From Roseiarcus sp035656495 (lineage in GTDB: Bacteria; Pseudomonadota; Alphaproteobacteria; Rhizobiales; Beijerinckiaceae): DNA of 33,629 bases. The DNA is taken from NCBI GenBank assembly GCA_035656495.1, contig DASRSL010000236.1:1-33629 (forward strand), in the 5' to 3' direction. Below, one piece after another: positions 10,635-18,018 of this stretch (the first letter of the stretch is position 1; each line of letters starts with the position of its first letter). The notes beneath the pieces were generated by a model. That model was given only the letters and a program-made list of their open reading frames with translations, was not told where the DNA came from and did no database searches. A program made the translations under genes and the position numbers.

Positions 10635-11468
10635 ATGAACAGACGCGAATTCCTGATCGGCGCCGCCGCCGGCCTCGCCGTTTTTCCGGCGCGGGCGGCG
10701 ACGCCCTTCCGCGGCGACATGTCGCCGCCGCTCAACGACAAGGCGGCCTTCGTCGAGTGGATGGTCAAGAACCGCGGCGGCGAGGAGCCGCAATATCTCG
10801 AGCGGCGGTTCGACCGCTACCGCGAGGTGCTCGCGTTCCACGATCTATGGACTCCGGCCGAGAAGCGCGCCTTCCTGATGACGCCGCGCCAGGAATTCGT
10901 CCTGCCGCAGGACAAGGAGCAGGCCTATGTCGGGCACTATCTCGACATTGGTTTCGGGGTCACCATCACCCCGCCCGGCACCATGGGCCGCATGACCAGC
11001 GCGCTGCAGGTCCGCCCGGGCGAAAAGGTGCTCGAGATCGGCACGGGCTCGGGCTACCAGTCGGCGCTTCTGACCTATCTCACCCCGAGAGTCTATTCGA
11101 TCGAGATCATCCCCGAGCTCGCCTCTCGCACCCGCGGCGTCTACGACAGGTTGATCGGCGAGGGCTACCGCGAATATTCCGACATCGCGACCCGCAGCGG
11201 CGACGGCTATTACGGCTGGGCGGAGGCGGCGCCGTTCGACAAGATCATCGTCACCTGCGGCATCGACCACATTCCGCCGCCGCTCCTCCAGCAGCTCAAG
11301 GCCAGCGGCGTCATGGTCATTCCGATCGGGCCGCCCGGCGCTCAGCATATCCTCAAGGTGGTCAAGAGAACCGGCGCCGACGGCGCTCAATCGGTGTCGC
11401 GCTCAGACGTCTTCGGCGGAAAGGTCATCCCCTTCGTGCCGATGACCGGCGGGCATCAGGCGAGTTAG
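10635..11468 (+). CDS. Tat-exported protein-L-isoaspartate O-methyltransferase-like protein
   Basis: The 277-residue protein has the PCMT-family fold. SAM-binding motif I is V-L-E-I-G-T-G-S-G-Y-Q at 132-142, followed by V-Y-S-I-E-I-I-P-E-L, S-G-D-G-Y-Y-G-W near 188-195, and F-D-K-I-I-V-T-C. Cytoplasmic Pcm repairs isoaspartyl residues in damaged proteins. Here an N-terminal twin-arginine signal (N-R-R-E-F-L at 2-7, then G-A-A-A-G-L-A-V and a P-A-R-A-A cleavage site near 18-22) and about 90 further residues precede the methyltransferase core. The usual T-I-S-Q-P substrate-loop motif is replaced by V-T-I-T-P-P. Export would place a SAM-dependent fold where no SAM is expected, so the activity is uncertain. 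It follows the hydrolase gene after 98 bases. Confidence 0.85.
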   Translation: MNRREFLIGAAAGLAVFPARAATPFRGDMSPPLNDKAAFVEWMVKNRGGEEPQYLERRFDRYREVLAFHDLWTPAEKRAFLMTPRQEFVLPQDKEQAYVGHYLDIGFGVTITPPGTMGRMTSALQVRPGEKVLEIGTGSGYQSALLTYLTPRVYSIEIIPELASRTRGVYDRLIGEGYREYSDIATRSGDGYYGWAEAAPFDKIIVTCGIDHIPPPLLQQLKASGVMVIPIGPPGAQHILKVVKRTGADGAQSVSRSDVFGGKVIPFVPMTGGHQAS

Positions 11469-11876
11469 GGCGGCGAGCGTTCGGCATCACAGCCGCCGTT
11501 GGCCGAAAGGGGGCGAATCGGCGGGACAAAGGACATGCAAAGGCCGCCGGGGACGGCTTGTGATGGCCAACATAGACTGGCGACCGCTGCCTTCACTCTG
11601 GCCGAGTCCTGCGGTTTGGACTGATGTGGGAGGTTTTATGCTGTTGGTGTTCACGCAGGAGAATGTCCAAGATGGGAGGTCCGGCGGAAAGCCGAAAAGG
11701 TCGACGGCGGAGACGACGATCTGATCATCAGCGGCGCCGCCGACACATTCGAAGCGGCTAAGGCCGCAGCGCTGTTCGAAGCGATGCCCCGATCCTTGAA
11801 ATGAAGACGCCAGCTCCAGCTTCCAAAAGAAACATCGGTTGTAAGCCAATTGGTTCAAAGGTTGCCCTTCACAGGG
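11469..11876. other. 408-base gap without a convincing gene
   Basis: No intact gene can be supported. An open frame at 11625-11801 on the plus strand lacks a start codon; its last 27 residues, from L-I-I-S-G-A-A-D to P-R-S-L-K, read like a genuine C-terminus, so this may be the remnant of a small gene. A 50-codon frame from ATG 11563 has no ribosome-binding site. Base composition is visibly less GC-rich than in the flanking metabolic genes. Confidence 0.4.
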
Positions 11877-12692
11877 TCAACGTCGTTCCGACTCGGACAC
11901 AAACCTCTTTAGCCCGGAGGCGGCGGACGCCGCTCTTGCGTTGTCGATTTCTTCGAGCGCGGAAATAATTGAAAGCGCCAAGTCCGGGCGAGCGCGGCCG
12001 ACCCGCGCAAGCAACACGATGGCTTCGTCATCCGCCACTCCAACTGCGGCCTCGACCACGCGGGCCGATGGCCTTTCGGTCAGATATCGTTTCAAGTGAA
12101 TACGCGCCTCCAATCTTCGCATTCGTCCGAGTGCGCATGCAGCAGCGACGGACACTTCGCTGTCAGGGTCCTCAAGCATCGCGATCAAAGTTGCTACGAC
12201 TTCGTATCCCGCGCGGACACAGTCGCAGGCGCGCGCGCGAACCGAAGAATTCTGATCCCGCAGAAAGGCGAGGCCAATGTCAGCCGGAAAGATGACGCCG
12301 AGTTGCGAAGCTACGCCGGCCGCCACGACCAAAGTCGGACCTTGAACGATTCTCTTGGCGATCAATTGGACTACGGCCCGCGACGCCTCGGGACCACCAA
12401 TGACACCGAGCGCCTCGAGCGCAGCGGCTTGTTCGGGCACTCCGACATCAATTCCATAACCCACGAAGCGATTGCAGAGGGTCATCAGTGCGGGGATGGC
12501 GCCGTCCAGCAGCCGCTTTCCCGTTTCCGCCGCCAACGCGCAGGCGTCGGCAAGCGTTGCTTCGGGAATAGCAGCAATCAGATCTTCGTTCGATAATTCC
12601 TGAGGGAGAAGGAGTTGCACCGGTACGACGTTCGGAGACCCGTCAAATTTAGGTCGATCGCCAAACAAGTCGAGTTGTACGAAATCAGGCAT
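11877..12692 (-). CDS. HEAT-repeat protein with N-terminal sliding-clamp-like motif
   Basis: A 271-residue, mostly alpha-helical protein with several HEAT/PBS-lyase-type repeats. Helical pairs recur roughly every 30 residues, for example A-L-E-A-L-G-V-I-G-G-P-E-A-S-R-A-V, then S-S-V-R-A-R-A-C-D-C-V, then S-E-V-S-V-A-A-A-C-A-L-G-R. The start at 12692 begins M-P-D-F-V-Q-L-D-L-F-G-D. Residues 6-10 are Q-L-D-L-F, an exact match to the bacterial beta-clamp binding consensus QL(S/D)LF. A longer upstream frame to 12914 is low-complexity and rejected. Codon use is more AT-rich than in neighbouring genes, suggesting later acquisition. It stands alone between two nondescript gaps. HEAT proteins serve as binding scaffolds; phycobilin-lyase-type or DNA-repair roles are both conceivable, and no function is assigned. 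Confidence 0.75.
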   Translation of the reverse strand: MPDFVQLDLFGDRPKFDGSPNVVPVQLLLPQELSNEDLIAAIPEATLADACALAAETGKRLLDGAIPALMTLCNRFVGYGIDVGVPEQAAALEALGVIGGPEASRAVVQLIAKRIVQGPTLVVAAGVASQLGVIFPADIGLAFLRDQNSSVRARACDCVRAGYEVVATLIAMLEDPDSEVSVAAACALGRMRRLEARIHLKRYLTERPSARVVEAAVGVADDEAIVLLARVGRARPDLALSIISALEEIDNARAASAASGLKRFVSESERR

Positions 12693-12994
12693 TGATCGAG
12701 TCTTGGATCCGGTGGATAGTTCGCGTAGTCTCCGAGTTTCCGAAGCCAAATGTTCTGGCGCTGGTCCGCGGCGCCACACGATAGCACAAAGGCGATGAGG
12801 CCGGAGGGTTGTTGAGGGTTTCGACTCCTTGCGGCTTCGGCTTGTGCAGCACGACGTCGAAGCCGATGCCGCTGTCCCGGGTGTCCGTGGTGCTAACGGG
12901 AAGCGGCCTGCCACAGCTGGCGCGGGTGCTGCTGCGGCGCTCCTTCACACTCTTGCGTCGCTTCTCGGTCAGTTCCTGCCCTGCTCCCACCGCC
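12693..12994. other. 302-base gap without a convincing gene
   Basis: Frames are open on both strands (minus 12990-12685, plus from 12809), but neither has a credible start context or a recognisable protein. The minus frame contains G-I-G-F-D-V-V-L-H-K-P, which could be a fragment of a decayed gene. No promoter for the HEAT gene was identified with confidence. Confidence 0.35.
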
Positions 12995-13990
12995 TCACGG
13001 TTGGAGCGGCGCGACTTTGCCCGACTCGAGGGACTGGCGAGCGACCTCGGCGGTCAGGACCGCAAGCCTTGCCTGCTCCGGTGTGCCGACAGTCGGGGCG
13101 CGGCCATTACGGACGCAATCGACGAAGTAAGCCGCCTGGTTGTCATAGGCGTCGCCCGGCTTGGCCTCCAAAACGAAGGACTTGCCGGGTTCGTAGGCAA
13201 CGAGCGAGTTGGATCCGCCCATCTCGACGCTCACGCCGCCGGCGCGGAAATTGAACTCGACAATACCGCCCTCGCACGCAACGTTTAGCGCCATGGTGAA
13301 CGGGTAGCCTTCCGGCATCGACTCGCTCCCCTCAACGAAGCCTTCCGCGTCGCCATAGTCGATCGTGGCGTGGACGTTGTTCCAAAGGCCCGGCTCCAAT
13401 TGGCGGCCGCGAGCGTAGACCGACTTCGGCGCGCCGAAGATCCAGTTCATGACGTCGAAGTCGTGCACGCAAAGGTCGAGCACGGCGCCTCCGCCCCAGG
13501 CGGGATTGAGAAACCAGTCGGCCCAGCCGGGCAATTGCGACCGACGCGTCGCGACTGCCGAAAGTGGCCTGCCGAGCTTGCCGCTCTGAACGAACTCGAC
13601 CAGGGAAACATATTCGCCCCAGAAGCGCAGGACATGGGCGACGAGCAGCACCTTGCCGCTCTCCTTCTGCGCAGCCATCATGCCGTCGCAGTCGCCCGCG
13701 GTCAGCGCGAACGGCTTCTCGAGGAGCACGTGCTTTCCGGCCTTCAGCGCGGCGGTCGTGTATTCCGCGTGCAGATGCGTCGGCAGCGTGTTGCTGATCG
13801 CGTCGATCGAGGGGTCGCTGATAATGGCCAGGTCGTCCGTCGTCGCACGCCCTCCGACTTCTTCGGCAAGTCTTTGAGCCTTTTCGAGCCGGCGAGAGGA
13901 CACCGCAGCCACCTCGACGCCCTTGATCTTGGCGTAAGCTCGCGCGTGCGTGCCGCCCATGAACCCCGAACCGAGAACGCCGACTTTCAT
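12995..13990 (-). CDS. Gfo/Idh/MocA-family oxidoreductase
   Basis: An NAD(P)-dependent dehydrogenase acting on sugars, inositols or their derivatives, 331 residues. The Rossmann motif G-V-L-G-S-G-F-M-G is at 4-12, the family signature E-K-P at 91-93 (K92 catalytic) and the substrate-side histidine H176 in L-C-V-H-D-F-D. The C-terminal alpha/beta domain follows from about 125. The gene begins 18 bases after the stop of the sugar isomerase gene on the same strand, so the two form an operon. This pairing is typical of inositol/polyol or rare-sugar oxidation. The specific substrate cannot be read from the sequence. Confidence 0.92.
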   Translation of the reverse strand: MKVGVLGSGFMGGTHARAYAKIKGVEVAAVSSRRLEKAQRLAEEVGGRATTDDLAIISDPSIDAISNTLPTHLHAEYTTAALKAGKHVLLEKPFALTAGDCDGMMAAQKESGKVLLVAHVLRFWGEYVSLVEFVQSGKLGRPLSAVATRRSQLPGWADWFLNPAWGGGAVLDLCVHDFDVMNWIFGAPKSVYARGRQLEPGLWNNVHATIDYGDAEGFVEGSESMPEGYPFTMALNVACEGGIVEFNFRAGGVSVEMGGSNSLVAYEPGKSFVLEAKPGDAYDNQAAYFVDCVRNGRAPTVGTPEQARLAVLTAEVARQSLESGKVAPLQP

Positions 13991-14008
13991 GAAGACCCCC
14001 TATCGCAT

Positions 14009-14818
14009 TTACAACAGGCCTAACGATGCGAGCTTGTCTCTTGACGCCTTCATCGCGCGGTTGACCTCAGCGAGCGGCGGCCAGGGATCGCCCTTGAACT
14101 CGATCTCGACGCTCAGCGGGCCTTTGAAGCCGCCGCTTTCCATCGCGTCGAGCACCGCCTTGATATTGATGTGGCCCTCGCCGATTGCGGGAAAATCCCA
14201 CACGCGCCCTTCGCCGCGCTTGTCCTTCAAATGGCAATGGACAAGTTTCGGCAGCGCAACCTTCAGATCGGCGACAGGATCGACGCCCCCGTAGAATTCC
14301 GCGTTCGCGGTATCGTAGTTGATGAGCACATTCTTGCGGTCGATGCGCTCGAGAACCGGCAGGGCGGCCGCAGCCGACCTGGTGATCTCGCCGTGGATCT
14401 CGATGCCAAGAACAATGTCGCGCGCCCCAGCATAGTCAGCGAGCTCATGAATGTTGCCCATGAAAGCTTCTTCGTCTTCGCTTTCGCTGTAATGGCCGCC
14501 GATGGCGGTGTTCATGATCCCGATGCCCATGCGCTCGCAGAGATCGACCGCTTTGAGACCATCCTTCAACCCGTCCTTGGTGGTAAGATCGGAATGGCCG
14601 CTGAGGCTGAGGGAAGTCAGCCCGAGCCGATTCATCATCCGATGAATCTGACCGAGCGCTTTGGCGTCGGCCTCGAGCGGAACATGCTCTGTCCAGCCGC
14701 GCACCGCGCTCAGCTCGACGAATCTGTAACCCGCCGCGGCGATCCCCTCGAGAGCTTCCTCGAGGCTGTAGGTATGGTAGCTGTTGGAATGCCCTCCCAA
14801 CCGGTTGCTTAGCGGCAT
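14009..14818 (-). CDS. Sugar phosphate isomerase/epimerase (AP endonuclease family 2 TIM barrel)
   Basis: The 269 residues form a xylose-isomerase-like TIM barrel, as in IolE, Hyi and tagatose epimerases. The expected metal ligands are visible: E140 (L-G-I-E-I-H-G-E), D169 (I-N-Y-D-T-A-N), H196 (H-C-H-L-K-D) and E238 or E240 (S-V-E-I-E-F). The H-L-K-D-K-R-G-E-G segment is characteristic of the group. It is the first gene of a two-gene unit with the Gfo/Idh oxidoreductase, so the pair probably oxidises and isomerises a sugar or cyclitol. Substrate unknown; no transporter is immediately adjacent, but a ribose-type importer and a kinase lie about 5 kb away. Confidence 0.9.
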   Translation of the reverse strand: MPLSNRLGGHSNSYHTYSLEEALEGIAAAGYRFVELSAVRGWTEHVPLEADAKALGQIHRMMNRLGLTSLSLSGHSDLTTKDGLKDGLKAVDLCERMGIGIMNTAIGGHYSESEDEEAFMGNIHELADYAGARDIVLGIEIHGEITRSAAAALPVLERIDRKNVLINYDTANAEFYGGVDPVADLKVALPKLVHCHLKDKRGEGRVWDFPAIGEGHINIKAVLDAMESGGFKGPLSVEIEFKGDPWPPLAEVNRAMKASRDKLASLGLL

Positions 14819-15102
14819 GTCGTCCTCCCCATATCTAAAGACACGGCGATTCTATGAGCTCTCCGGACGTTGTCCACTCCGTCAAACATCTCTTGCGATC
14901 GTAGCGGCGGGCCTGGAGGGAATACAGGGCGGGCTGCTGCCTATTTTGCGGCTGTCACCCACACTGAATCTCGTGGTTTGAGCGCTCGCTCTCGCCTCGG
15001 CGAGCCACAATTCGTTACTGACCGTGAGGCTCTGCCAAATTCGCCCTTCCTTTCGGGAGCCTCGCAGTCGTCGAAGCCCCCGATATGCCGGGTTGTACGC
15101 CG

Positions 15103-15138
15103 TCGTTCTTTGTGGCCTTTGTGTTCTTTGTGGTGAAT
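15103..15138 (-). repeat. Dispersed CACAAAGG-type repeat, copy B
   Basis: Read on the minus strand it aligns with 9671-9706 at 27 of 36 positions, so the two copies are inverted relative to each other and bracket about 5.4 kb. A frame through it on the minus strand translates to the familiar spurious H-K-E-H-K-G-H-K-E peptide and is not annotated as a gene. Confidence 0.6.
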
Positions 15139-15237
15139 ATCCAATCGCTGCTTCATTGGACCATTCGTTGGCCGGAAAAATCTGCTTAAGCGATATATAA
15201 CATTGTAATTCTGTTTATGTTGAGAATTTCAAGCTGC

Positions 15238-15308
15238 CGCTAAACGGGTCGTAAGCCTTTGATGGAAAACGGTCTCGCCGCTAAACTGGCGCTAAACCGG
15301 CGTTAAAG
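15238..15308 (+). promoter_or_regulatory. Phased CGCTAAA direct repeats upstream of the reductase gene
   Basis: CGCTAAAC occurs at 15238-15245, 15279-15286 and 15290-15297, with a variant CGTTAAAG at 15301-15308. The last three copies start exactly 11 bases apart, close to one DNA turn, so a protein could bind them on one face of the helix. They lie 78-148 bases before the start codon of the downstream gene. Regulatory function is inference. Confidence 0.4.
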
Positions 15309-15385
15309 GCGACGCGAGGCCTCGATTGACGCCGTCCCGGCGAGACCCCACCTTCGGATCCATGGGGCGCGCAAGGAGGCGGACG

Positions 15386-16426
15386 ATGAGCTTGGTTCTG
15401 GTGACGGGCGGGTCGGGCTTTATCGGCGGACACTGCATTCTGCAATGCCTCGCCGCCGGTCACCGTGTGCGCACGACCCTCCGCAGACTCTCCCGCGAGC
15501 CCGAGGTGCGGGCGTTGCTGAGAAAGGCCGGCGCCGATGGCGACGACGACCGGCTGTCGTTCGCCGCCGCGGATCTCGAGCGCGACGCCGGCTGGCCGGA
15601 GGCGGTCGCCGGTTGCGACTTCGCGCTGCACGTCGCCTCGCCTTTCCCGCTCGCCGTGCCGAAGCACGAGGACGAGCTCATCGTCCCCGCCCGCGACGGG
15701 GCGCTGAGAGTGCTCAAGGCCGCGCGCGCCGCCGGCGTTAGGCGGGTCGTGCTGACCTCCTCCTTCGCCGCGGTCGGCTATGGCCATAAGAGCCAGTCCG
15801 CGCCGTTCGACGAGACGAGCTGGACCGATCCGAAAGCCGAGGGCGTCAGCCCCTACGCCAAGTCGAAGACCCTCGCCGAGCGCGCCGCGTGGGATTTTGT
15901 CGCCCGGGAGGGCGGCCTCGAACTTTCCGTCGTCAATCCGGTCGGCGTGTTCGGGCCGGTTCTCGGGCCCGACGTCTCGACTTCGATCACCATCGTCCGG
16001 CGCCTGATGGACGGCGCGATGCCCGGGCTGCCGCGCCTGCAATTCGGCGTGGTCGACGTGCGCGACGTCGCCGACCTCCATTTGCGCGCCATGACCGACC
16101 CGCGCGCCAAGGGCGAGCGATTCCTGGCGGTCGCGGGCGACTTCATGAGCATCCGCGAAATGGCGCTGACCCTGAAAGCGCGCCTCGGCGCGGCGGCGCG
16201 CCGCGTTCCGACGCGCGAGCTGCCTGACTGGCTCATGCGGCTCGCCGCGCTCGCCGACTCCTCCGTCCGCCAGGTCCTTCCTGAGCTGGGCACGAGCAAG
16301 AACGCCACCAGCGCCAAGGCGAAACGCCTGCTCGGCTGGGCGCCGCGCTCGCGCGAGGACGCGCTCGTCGCGACCGCCGAGAGCCTCATGCGTCTCGGCA
16401 TGCTGAAGGAGAAGGCCGCGGCCTGA
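15386..16426 (+). CDS. NAD-dependent epimerase/dehydratase, dihydroflavonol-4-reductase-like
   Basis: An extended short-chain dehydrogenase of 346 residues, resembling plant-type dihydroflavonol/cinnamoyl-CoA reductases and yeast methylglyoxal reductases. The nucleotide-binding motif T-G-G-S-G-F-I-G-G-H begins near residue 7. The catalytic tyrosine and lysine are in Y-A-K-S-K, preceded by V-L-T-S-S-F-A-A-V-G-Y. The ATG at 15386 is chosen over longer frames because AAGGAGG at 15373-15379 precedes it by 6 bases and the fold starts immediately after it. Substrates are probably small aldehydes, ketones or hydroxyketones; nothing nearby narrows this. Confidence 0.9.
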   Translation: MSLVLVTGGSGFIGGHCILQCLAAGHRVRTTLRRLSREPEVRALLRKAGADGDDDRLSFAAADLERDAGWPEAVAGCDFALHVASPFPLAVPKHEDELIVPARDGALRVLKAARAAGVRRVVLTSSFAAVGYGHKSQSAPFDETSWTDPKAEGVSPYAKSKTLAERAAWDFVAREGGLELSVVNPVGVFGPVLGPDVSTSITIVRRLMDGAMPGLPRLQFGVVDVRDVADLHLRAMTDPRAKGERFLAVAGDFMSIREMALTLKARLGAAARRVPTRELPDWLMRLAALADSSVRQVLPELGTSKNATSAKAKRLLGWAPRSREDALVATAESLMRLGMLKEKAAA

Positions 16427-16612
16427 GCGCCGGCGTGTCTGCCGGCGCCGCGCCTGCCGTTCCCGAATCCGCGCCCGATTTGATCTTCGTTGCGCTCGAC
16501 CGCCGTCCCATCAGGACTGTTCTCAGAGCGGAGGGTCCGCCATACTGAGCCTGGTCCGCCGCGCCGCCGGGTTCGCCGGCGCCTCGGAAACTTAAGAACG
16601 AACGGAGGTTCG

Positions 16613-16921
16613 ATGAGTCCCTTCTGGCACATCGGTCAACTTGTCGTCTGCGTGGACACGAACTGGCTGACGCCGCCGCAGGCCGGCGAAAGGTTCCCTT
16701 CGAAAGGCGACGTCCTCACGGTCGGCGACATCGATCCGGACCAGGGGTTCGCCCCGGGCGAGATCGGCTTCCGGTTCGAGGAATGCGTTCCACGCCACGG
16801 AGGCTGGTTCCTGTCGCGCCACTTCCGTCCGGCGCGGCTGTCGTCCAGCAAGGCGTTGCATGAACTGCGCGCGCTGCTGCCGAACAAGCGGAAGCGTATG
16901 CGCGAGGTCGCCGACGCGTGA
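16613..16921 (+). CDS. Small SH3-like protein of unknown function
   Basis: 102 residues beginning M-S-P-F-W-H-I-G-Q-L-V-V-C-V-D. A good ribosome-binding site GGAGGT (16604-16609) fixes the ATG; the longer frame upstream is arginine-rich and not credible. The pattern G-Q-x-V-V-C-V-D, then K-G-D-V-L-T-V-G-D-I, then F-R-F-E-E-C and H-F-R-P-A resembles small beta-barrel proteins frequently encoded by prophages and neighbouring chromosomal regions; this is a resemblance from memory. No phage genes are seen here. Confidence 0.7.
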   Translation: MSPFWHIGQLVVCVDTNWLTPPQAGERFPSKGDVLTVGDIDPDQGFAPGEIGFRFEECVPRHGGWFLSRHFRPARLSSSKALHELRALLPNKRKRMREVADA

Positions 16922-17050
16922 GCGTCGACCGCTCGTCCAGGGTCGCTAGCGAAGTTCTGTCCGCCGGGCCATCGCTTCAGCGCCCGGCCGTCGTCACTGA
17001 CAGAAGACGAGCCTCAGCCCGTGCCCGCGCCGGGAGCGGACTCGCAAAGG

Positions 17051-17776
17051 CTACAGCACCACCACGCGCGTTCCTTTCGCGACGCGTCGGTAAAGGTCGA
17101 TCACGTCGGCGTTGAGCATGCGGATGCATCCCGAAGACACCGCATGGCCGATCGTTTCCGGCTCGCTGGTGCCGTGAATGCGAAACAACGTGTCCTTGGT
17201 TCCCTCGAACAGATAGAGGGCGCGCGCGCCGAGCGGGTTTTCGACGCTCCCGTCCATGTGCCGAGGCAGGCCGGGCTGACGAGCCAGCATTTCCGGCGGA
17301 GGCGTCCATCCCGGCCAAAAGGCTTTGCGGCCGACCTCGGCGATACCCTTCCATGCGAACCCCTGCCGGCCGACGCCGATGCCGTATTCGAGCGCCTGTC
17401 CGTCGTTCAACGAAAGGTAGAGCTTGCGCGACTTCGTATTGATGGTGATGGTGCCCGGCGGTTCGCGGGTCGGATCTTCGACCAAGCGCCGCGTCGTTTG
17501 CTCCATGTCGACCTCGTCATCGAGATCGATAGGCGTCGAATAGGCAGGATCGGCGTCTGGCGGCAGAACCGCTGCGCGAGCCCCCGGCGGCAGAAGCGCC
17601 GCGTGGGCGCCGGGCGGCGGAGGGGCCAGTGGCGCAGGGGCGCCGTATTGAGGAGGGCGCGCCCACGGGAGTGCGCCCGGGAAGGGCCAGAAATTCTGCG
17701 CGACCGCCGCTCGGCGCCCTTCCACGAGCGCGCCGGCGGCGAGGGACGCGAGGAGAAGCGTGCGCGCGAGAGACAT
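17051..17776 (-). CDS. L,D-transpeptidase (ErfK/YbiS/YnhG family)
   Basis: A periplasmic enzyme that forms 3-3 cross-links in peptidoglycan or attaches proteins to it; 241 residues from the chosen start M-S-L-A-R-T-L-L-L. An N-terminal signal peptide (about 1-27) is followed by a proline/alanine-rich stretch (about 35-75) and the YkuD domain. The domain begins near I-T-I-N-T-K-S-R-K-L-Y and ends in the catalytic motif H-A-V-S-S-G-C-I-R-M, with nucleophile C217, and the upstream histidine in R-I-H-G-T-S-E-P. An alternative ATG at 17797 would add 7 residues before the signal peptide. It is divergent from the MFS gene. Confidence 0.93.
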   Translation of the reverse strand: MSLARTLLLASLAAGALVEGRRAAVAQNFWPFPGALPWARPPQYGAPAPLAPPPPGAHAALLPPGARAAVLPPDADPAYSTPIDLDDEVDMEQTTRRLVEDPTREPPGTITINTKSRKLYLSLNDGQALEYGIGVGRQGFAWKGIAEVGRKAFWPGWTPPPEMLARQPGLPRHMDGSVENPLGARALYLFEGTKDTLFRIHGTSEPETIGHAVSSGCIRMLNADVIDLYRRVAKGTRVVVL

Positions 17777-18018
17777 GACGGGTTCCTGGCAGGCCATTGG
17801 TCGAGTTGTCGGGAATGATAACGGCGAAAACTGGACGAATGCTTACGGGGACGGGAGATGAACGACGCCAGCCGGATCGTGCGACCGCCCACGCCCGTCA
17901 GGGAAAGCGCTGACGAACGGTACGCGCGACACACGTCGCGGTTGATCAGGTTGCCGGAGCCGAATTCGCCTCCCGCCCGCCTCTTGCCATCGGCAGCCGC
18001 GGCTCGATAGCTTTCGCA

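Larger units (their letters stand above)
14819..15385. other. 567-base divergent intergenic region
   Basis: No gene is supported here. The region holds the dispersed repeat copy B (15103-15138), an AT-rich stretch at about 15180-15232 that could contain a promoter though I cannot place -35/-10 boxes with confidence, and a phased CGCTAAA array (15238-15308) just ahead of the reductase gene. Confidence 0.5.

Noticed and set aside
11487..11858. A 123-codon minus-strand frame after the methyltransferase gene
   Set aside because: It has no ribosome-binding site and an unnatural composition rich in C, S and P; it runs antisense to the start-less frame that looks more protein-like.
14941..15156. 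A 71-codon minus-strand frame containing H-K-E-H-K-G-H-K-E
   Set aside because: This peptide is the translation of a dispersed DNA repeat and is a known annotation artefact.
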